In this document: positions 59,523 through 64,000 of the stretch, in pieces
Layout: every line of letters begins with the position of its first letter
How positions within the stretch are numbered: position 1 is the stretch's first letter
NCBI RefSeq assembly: GCF_041287625.1
Contig: NZ_JBGGNH010000052.1
Location: forward strand, 171,624-235,623
Direction of reading: 5' to 3'
DNA from: Ideonella sp041287625
GTDB lineage: Bacteria > Pseudomonadota > Gammaproteobacteria > Burkholderiales > Burkholderiaceae_C
DNA: 64,000 bases
Made by a program: the position numbers and the translations under genes
The notes under the pieces: model-generated
Told to the model about the DNA's origin: nothing
Databases searched by the model: none
Seen by the model: the letters and a program-made list of their open reading frames with translations, nothing else

Positions 59523-60599
59523 TCAGGCCAGACGTTGTTCGCTCTTGGCGTCGAACAAGTGGGCAGAAAGTGGCGACCATTGCAGTGCGACGGCGTCGCC
59601 GACGCGTTGGACCACCTTGCCCGGCACGCGGGCGGTCAGCACGCCCAGCGCGGTCTCGACCAGCGCGTAGGTTTCCGGGCCGGTGGGCTCGAGCATGCTG
59701 ATGCGGCCGGGCAGGGCGCCGGATTGATCGGCGCCGACCAGCGCGATGTCTTCCGGGCGGATGCCGTAGCTGACCTCGTTGGCGGCGCCAGCCGAGATCG
59801 AGGCGCGCTGGTCCTCGGCCAGCGGCAAGGCCACGCCGCTGGCGGCCAGGCCGGCGGCTGCGCGCTGGGCCGTCATGAGGTTCATCGCTGGCGAGCCGAT
59901 GAACTCGGCGACGAAGCGGGTGGCAGGGCGGCTGTAGATGTCGTCCGGCGTGCCGAACTGCTGCACCTGTCCATCCTTCATCACCGCGATGCGGTCGCCC
60001 AGCGTCATGGCTTCGACCTGATCGTGGGTGACGTAGACGGTGGTGGTCTGGGTCTTCTGGTGCAGGCGCTTGATCTCGGCCCGCATTTCGACGCGCAGCT
60101 TGGCGTCCAGGTTGGACAGCGGCTCATCGAACAGGAACAGCTTGGGGTCGCGGGCCAGGGCACGGCCCATGGCCACGCGCTGGCGCTGGCCGCCGGAGAG
60201 CTGGCCGGGCTTGCGGTCCAGCAGGTGGCTGATCTGCAGCATGCTGGCCACGCGCTGCACGGCGGCTTCGCGCTGGGCCTTGGGGACCTTGCGCATCTCC
60301 AGCGCGAACGCGATGTTCTGCGCCACGCTCATGTTCGGGTAGAGCGCGTAGCTCTGGAACACCATCGCGATGTCGCGGTCCTTGCTGGGCAGGTGGGTGA
60401 TGTCGCGGTCGCCCAGCAGGATCTTGCCGGAGGTTGGCACGTCCAGGCCGGCGATCATGTTCAGCAGCGTGGACTTGCCGCAGCCCGAGGGCCCGACGAG
60501 GATCAGGAATTCGCCGGCTTCGATGTCGATGTCGATGCCCTTGAGGATCTCGACGTTGCCGAAGGTCTTGCGGACCTGTTCAATGGTGAGTGCGCCCAT
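59523..60599 (-). CDS. sugar ABC transporter ATP-binding protein (UgpC/MalK type)
   Basis: A 358-residue ATPase of the carbohydrate importer class. Walker A is VGPSGCGKSTLLN, the signature LSGGQRQRVAMGRALARDP, Walker B FLFDEPLSNLD, and the H-loop TVYVTHDQVEAM. The C-terminal third is the regulatory TOBE fold typical of MalK/UgpC. It follows the two permease genes with an 18-base gap. Confidence 0.95.
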   Translation of the reverse strand: MGALTIEQVRKTFGNVEILKGIDIDIEAGEFLILVGPSGCGKSTLLNMIAGLDVPTSGKILLGDRDITHLPSKDRDIAMVFQSYALYPNMSVAQNIAFALEMRKVPKAQREAAVQRVASMLQISHLLDRKPGQLSGGQRQRVAMGRALARDPKLFLFDEPLSNLDAKLRVEMRAEIKRLHQKTQTTTVYVTHDQVEAMTLGDRIAVMKDGQVQQFGTPDDIYSRPATRFVAEFIGSPAMNLMTAQRAAAGLAASGVALPLAEDQRASISAGAANEVSYGIRPEDIALVGADQSGALPGRISMLEPTGPETYALVETALGVLTARVPGKVVQRVGDAVALQWSPLSAHLFDAKSEQRLA

Positions 60600-60617
60600 G
60601 ATGTGCTCTTTTCCTTC

Positions 60618-61493
60618 TTAGCCTTTGACGGCGCCAGCCGTCAGGCCACGCACGAAATACTTGCCTGCCACAACGTAGACGAACAGCGTGGGCAGCGCAG
60701 CGATCAGCGCAGCCGCCATGTCGACGTTGTATTCCTTGACGGAACTGGTGGTGTTGGCGAGGTTGTTCAGGCCCACGGTGATGGGCTTGCTGTCCGCGCC
60801 GGAGAAGACGACGCCGTACAGGAAGTCGTTCCAGATGTTGGTGAACTGCCAGATCAGCGTCACGACCAGGATGGGCGTGGACAGTGGCAGCACGATGCGC
60901 CAGAAAATCTGCCAGAAGTTCGCGCCGTCCAGCATCGCCGCCTTGACCAGTTCATCCGGCAGGCCGACGTAGTAGTTGCGGAAGAACAGCGTGGTCGACG
61001 GGATGCCGGCCAGCACGTGGATCAGCACCAGGCCCCAGATCGAGCTGGCAATGCCGAGCCAGCCCAGGATCTGGCTCATCGGCAGCAGCACGACCTGCAT
61101 CGGCATGAACACGCCGAACAGCATCAGCGCGAACATCAGCTCGCTGCCGCGGAAACGCCACTTGGACAGGACATAGCCGTTCAGCGAGCCGATCAGCGTG
61201 GAGATGCTGACGGCTGGCACGACCATCATCACCGAGTTCATGAAAAACGGCTTCAGGCCGCCGCAATCGGTGCCGGTGCAGGCCCCGGACCAGGCCCTGG
61301 ACCAGGCCTCCAGTGTCGGCGACAGGGGCAGCGACAGCAGCGTGCCGTTGCGGATCTCGTCCATGCTCTTCAGCGCGGTCGAGAGCATCACGTACAGCGG
61401 CGTCAGGAAGAACAGGGCGAACAGCCCGAGCGCCGTGAAGAGCGCGATGCGGCCGAGGTTCAGCCGCGGTGCGAGAGAGGAGGGAGCACTCAT
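60618..61493 (-). CDS. sugar ABC transporter permease (GtsC-like)
   Basis: A 291-residue CUT1-family permease (MalG type). Six helices are visible, and the EAA loop reads LPDELVKAAMLDGANFWQIFWRIVLPLS, the coupling helix for the ATPase. It begins three bases after the first permease gene. By likeness it corresponds to the Pseudomonas GtsC. Confidence 0.92.
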   Translation of the reverse strand: MSAPSSLAPRLNLGRIALFTALGLFALFFLTPLYVMLSTALKSMDEIRNGTLLSLPLSPTLEAWSRAWSGACTGTDCGGLKPFFMNSVMMVVPAVSISTLIGSLNGYVLSKWRFRGSELMFALMLFGVFMPMQVVLLPMSQILGWLGIASSIWGLVLIHVLAGIPSTTLFFRNYYVGLPDELVKAAMLDGANFWQIFWRIVLPLSTPILVVTLIWQFTNIWNDFLYGVVFSGADSKPITVGLNNLANTTSSVKEYNVDMAAALIAALPTLFVYVVAGKYFVRGLTAGAVKG

Positions 61494-61496
61494 GGC

Positions 61497-62375
61497 TTAC
61501 TTCTTGGTCCGCAATTCGGAATACAGGTAGGGCACGACGATCGCGGCCACCGTTGCGAGCATGATGGTCGCGCTGGCGGCGCCCAGGCCGATCTGGCCAC
61601 GAGAGAAGGCCATCGTGTACATGAAGGTCGCTGGCAGGTCGGTGGCGTAGCCGGGGCCGCCAGCGGTCAGTGCCATCACCAGGTCGAAGCTCTTGATCGC
61701 GAGGTGGCTGACCACCATCAGCGTGGAGAAGAACACCGGACGCAAGGTCGGGATGATGATGCGCCAGTAGATGCGCGGCAGGCTCGCGCCGTCGACCTGG
61801 GCAGCCTTGATGATGGAGTCGTCGATGCTGCGCAGGCCGGCGAGGAACAGCGCCATCACGAAGCCGGCCGATTGCCAGATGCCGGCGATGGCGACGCAGT
61901 AGATGGCCTTGTCGGGGTCGACCAGCCAGCCGAATTCGAAGTTCGTGAACCCCCATTCGCGCATCAGGTGCTCGATGCCGAGGCCGGGGTTCAGGATCCA
62001 CTTCCAGGCGGTGCCGGTGACGATGAAGGACAGCGCCATCGGGTACAGGTAGATGGTGCGCAGCACGCCTTCGGCACGCACCTTCTGGTCCAGCAGGATG
62101 GCCAGCAGCAGGCCCAGCGCCATGCCGCCGAAGATGAACAGGCCGCCGAAGATGCCCAGGTTCTTCAGCGCCACCCACCAGCGGTCGTTGTCGAACAGCT
62201 TGACGTACTGCTCCAGGCCGACGAAGTCGTAGTTCGGAAGCAGGCGCGAAGCGGAAAGCGAGAGATAGCCGTTCCAGGCGATCAGCCCATAGATGAAGAA
62301 AAACGACAGCACAAACGACGGTGCGATGACCAGTTTGGGCAGCCAGGGTGTGCGCAGGGCGGAAGGGGCTGACAT
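61497..62375 (-). CDS. sugar ABC transporter permease (GtsB-like)
   Basis: A 292-residue CUT1-family permease (MalF type) with six or so helices, starting LVIAPSFVLSFFFIYGLIAWNGYLSL. The EAA loop is DDSIIKAAQVDGASLPRIYWRIIIPTL. It follows the binding-protein gene after a 126-base gap that contains three hairpins, so its expression is probably lower than that of the binding protein. Confidence 0.92.
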   Translation of the reverse strand: MSAPSALRTPWLPKLVIAPSFVLSFFFIYGLIAWNGYLSLSASRLLPNYDFVGLEQYVKLFDNDRWWVALKNLGIFGGLFIFGGMALGLLLAILLDQKVRAEGVLRTIYLYPMALSFIVTGTAWKWILNPGLGIEHLMREWGFTNFEFGWLVDPDKAIYCVAIAGIWQSAGFVMALFLAGLRSIDDSIIKAAQVDGASLPRIYWRIIIPTLRPVFFSTLMVVSHLAIKSFDLVMALTAGGPGYATDLPATFMYTMAFSRGQIGLGAASATIMLATVAAIVVPYLYSELRTKK

Positions 62376-62401
62376 GGAGACGGACAGTAGGTCAGAAAAA
62401 C

Positions 62402-62492
62402 GACCGCGCCAATGGCGCGGTCGAAACGGCTTGGAAGGACTTCGGCTGCCAAGCCGCCCGGAGACCGGTGAGCGCCGTCGCCAGCGCTCACC
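62402..62492 (-). terminator. three-hairpin attenuator between binding-protein and permease genes
   Basis: Read on the minus strand, three perfect stem-loops follow the binding-protein stop: GGTGAGCGC/GCGCTCACC (62467-62492), CGGCTTGG/CCAAGCCG (62427-62456), and GACCGCGCC/GGCGCGGTC (62402-62422). The last is followed on the minus strand by TTTTT, a terminator form. The set can hold back transcription and protect the upstream message, giving more binding protein than permease. Confidence 0.65.
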
Positions 62493-62501
62493 GCATCACG
62501 C

Positions 62502-63761
62502 TCACTTGGTCTTGGCAGCGCTGGCGATCTTGTCCATCGCTTCCTTGGCGGTCATCTTGTCGGTGTTCCAGAACTGGCTCACCGCATCCTTGATCGCGCC
62601 TTCGGCGGCGGACGGCACGGCCATGCCGTGGGCGATCGACGGCACCAGCGCGCCGGTCTTGGCGGTCGAGACGAAGTCGGCCGACGAGGTCTTGGCGCAC
62701 TCGTCGAACTTGTCCATCTTCACGCCCAGGCGAACCGGGATCGAGCCCTTGTTCAGGCTGAAGGTTTCCTGGAATTCGGGCGACATGATCGCCACGGCCA
62801 GGTCCTTCTGGGCCTTGATGTTGGCTTCGTTCTTCAGCTTGAACATCGCGAAGGAGTCGATGTTGAAGGTGTAGGACTTGGCAGTGCCAGGCGCAGCGCT
62901 GCAGGAGAAGTCCTTGCCCGGCACCTTGCCGGCTGCCAGGAATTCGCCCTTGGCCCAGTCGCCCATGATCTGCATGCCGGCTTCGCCCTTGATGACCATC
63001 GCGGTCGCCAGGTTCCAGTCGCGGCCCGGGGCGTTCTTGTCGGTGTAATCCTTGACCTTCTTGAAGGTCGTCAGCACCTTTTCCATGGTCGGGCTGCTCA
63101 GCGTCTTCGGGTCCAGCTGCACCAGGGCCTTCTTGTAGAAGTCCACGCCGCCGACGCCCAGGGCGACCGCCTCGAAGGTGGTGAAGTCCTGCCAGTTCTG
63201 GCCACCGTGCGCGACCGGGATCACGCCAGCCTTCTTCAGGCCTTCGGCGGCGACGAAGAACTCGTCCCAGGTGGTCGGCACTTTGACGCCGGCCTTCTTG
63301 AAGACTTCAGGGTTGGACCACAGCCAGTTCACCCGGTGCACGTTGACGGGGGCGGCAATGTAGTGGCCCTGGTACTTCATCACGTCGCTGACGACCTTGG
63401 GCAGCACGGTGTCCCAGTTCTCGGCCTTGGCGACGTCGTCCATGTTGGCCAGCACGCCTTCGGCGGCCCACTCCTGCAGCGAAGGGCCCTTGATCTGGGC
63501 AGCGGCCGGAGCGTTGCCCGAGACCACGCGCGACTTCAGCACGGTCATGGCGGAATCGCCGCCGCCGCCAGCGACTGCGAAGTCCTTCCAGGTGTCGCCC
63601 TTGGCTTGCAAGGTGGCCTTCAGCGAGGACACGGCCTTGGCTTCGCCGCCGCTGGTCCACCAGTGCAGCACTTCAACTTCACCCGCCTGAGCGGCAGACG
63701 CCACGACGCTGGCGCAGGCCAGCACGACGGCGCTCAGGGGCATTGCACGAAAGTTATTCAT
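62502..63761 (-). CDS. sugar ABC transporter substrate-binding protein (GtsA-like)
   Basis: A 419-residue periplasmic protein of the CUT1 group. The signal peptide MNNFRAMPLSAVVLACASVV ends about residue 26 (AQA before GEVEVLHWW). The mature start HWWTSGGEAKAV and VAGGGGDSAMTVLKSRVVSG match the Pseudomonas GtsA glucose/mannose binder. GGAGAG precedes ATG 63761; a longer frame from 63812 is rejected because it puts residues before the signal peptide. The sugar is probably glucose, mannose or a glucoside, by family likeness. Confidence 0.93.
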   Translation of the reverse strand: MNNFRAMPLSAVVLACASVVASAAQAGEVEVLHWWTSGGEAKAVSSLKATLQAKGDTWKDFAVAGGGGDSAMTVLKSRVVSGNAPAAAQIKGPSLQEWAAEGVLANMDDVAKAENWDTVLPKVVSDVMKYQGHYIAAPVNVHRVNWLWSNPEVFKKAGVKVPTTWDEFFVAAEGLKKAGVIPVAHGGQNWQDFTTFEAVALGVGGVDFYKKALVQLDPKTLSSPTMEKVLTTFKKVKDYTDKNAPGRDWNLATAMVIKGEAGMQIMGDWAKGEFLAAGKVPGKDFSCSAAPGTAKSYTFNIDSFAMFKLKNEANIKAQKDLAVAIMSPEFQETFSLNKGSIPVRLGVKMDKFDECAKTSSADFVSTAKTGALVPSIAHGMAVPSAAEGAIKDAVSQFWNTDKMTAKEAMDKIASAAKTK

Positions 63762-63861
63762 CAGACTCTCCAATTTGCGAAGGGCCCGTGCTGCATGGTT
63801 ACTCCGCAACACGGGCCTGGAAACAGGTTCACACGAGGTTCAGCACGGCATCAAGCCGCGA
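63762..63861. other. lamB-gtsA intercistronic gap with hairpin
   Basis: A 100-base gap. The hairpin GGCCCGTG/CACGGGCC (63783-63790, 63810-63817) lies about 20 bases before the binding-protein start and has no T-run on the minus strand. No separate promoter is evident. Confidence 0.4.
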
Positions 63862-64000
63862 TCAGAACCACCATTCGATCTGGGCGCCGAAGCTGTTGCC
63901 CGAGGTCTTGTCGTTGAAGGCGTCCTGGCCGGTCACGTTGCCAGCGGCCTTGTTCCACTTGGCGAACGTGGCGTACAGGCGCAGCTCCGGGCGGTTCCAG
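63862..64000 (-). CDS. lamB: LamB-type maltoporin, C-terminal end only
   Basis: The frame from the window edge to TGA at 63862-63864 reads WNRPELRLYATFAKWN, continues NKAAGNVTGQDAFNDKTSG and ends FGAQIEWWF. The WxRPELRLYATxAxWN strand and FGAQxE-WW ending are typical of LamB sugar porins, and the last residue is the phenylalanine that marks outer-membrane barrels. About 45 residues are visible; the rest lies outside the window. It is the upstream neighbour of the binding-protein gene on the same strand, so the porin probably feeds the ABC importer. Confidence 0.85.
   Translation of the reverse strand, partial: WNRPELRLYATFAKWNKAAGNVTGQDAFNDKTSGNSFGAQIEWWF

Noticed and set aside
59535..62372. 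Open frame of about 945 codons opposite the ABC transporter genes
   Set aside because: Antisense to an ATPase and two permeases with intact motifs; composition is of a GC-bias artefact.
1..64000. CRISPR arrays, insertion sequences, prophage or integrase genes
   Set aside because: No regularly spaced direct repeats, transposase or integrase motifs, or att-like duplications around the tRNA were seen.

Overview
The window is a high-GC, gene-dense chromosomal segment of a betaproteobacterium, most likely order Burkholderiales (Comamonadaceae/Sphaerotilaceae-like). I infer this from gene order and protein character: iscR-S-U-A-hscB-hscA-fdx, rpsO-pnp, tpiA-secG-tRNA-Leu-nuoA to nuoN, and DUF2818, NUDIX and DUF1178 genes directly after nuoN. 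Most of it is core metabolism. I see no transposase, integrase, phage gene or CRISPR array.

Layout: 1-1681 is the 3' part of uvrB. 1790-7734 is the iron-sulfur cluster assembly operon, with an IscR-type operator at its promoter. 7868-9778 holds a small conserved protein, tsaD and an Hsp20 chaperone. 10043-13003 is rpsO-pnp with structured leaders and a terminator. 13014-15598 holds a quinone oxidoreductase, tpiA, secG and tRNA-Leu(GAG). 15768-30475 is the complete 14-subunit complex I operon, followed by DUF2818, a NUDIX hydrolase and DUF1178 (30489-31978).

31997-40688 is mixed housekeeping: a GlcD-type flavoprotein with a DUF2069 membrane protein; a YihY-family membrane protein; an XRE-cupin regulator divergent from a kbl/SDR-type threonine dehydrogenase operon that degrades threonine to glycine and acetyl-CoA; metY with an alpha/beta hydrolase; and a CBS protein. 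40713-44395 holds a PAS-GGDEF-EAL protein divergent from aroC. 44476-53695 has two RND pump/adaptor pairs transcribed divergently, with no outer-membrane channel.

53751-64000 is the most accessory-like part, all on the minus strand: an overlapping SGNH/GSCFA gene pair, a methyl-accepting chemotaxis protein with a Cache-like domain after its signalling domain, and a sugar-uptake operon. Read on the minus strand that operon runs from a LamB-type porin (only its 3' end is present) through a GtsA-like binding protein, two permeases and an ATPase to an AGE-family sugar epimerase/isomerase. Three consecutive hairpins separate the binding protein from the permeases.

Nothing here is clearly a new defence or mobile system. 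The best leads are the GSCFA/SGNH pair, the C-terminal Cache domain, the kbl operator, the RNA structures in the isc, pnp and gts operons, and the 89-residue orphan beside tsaD.
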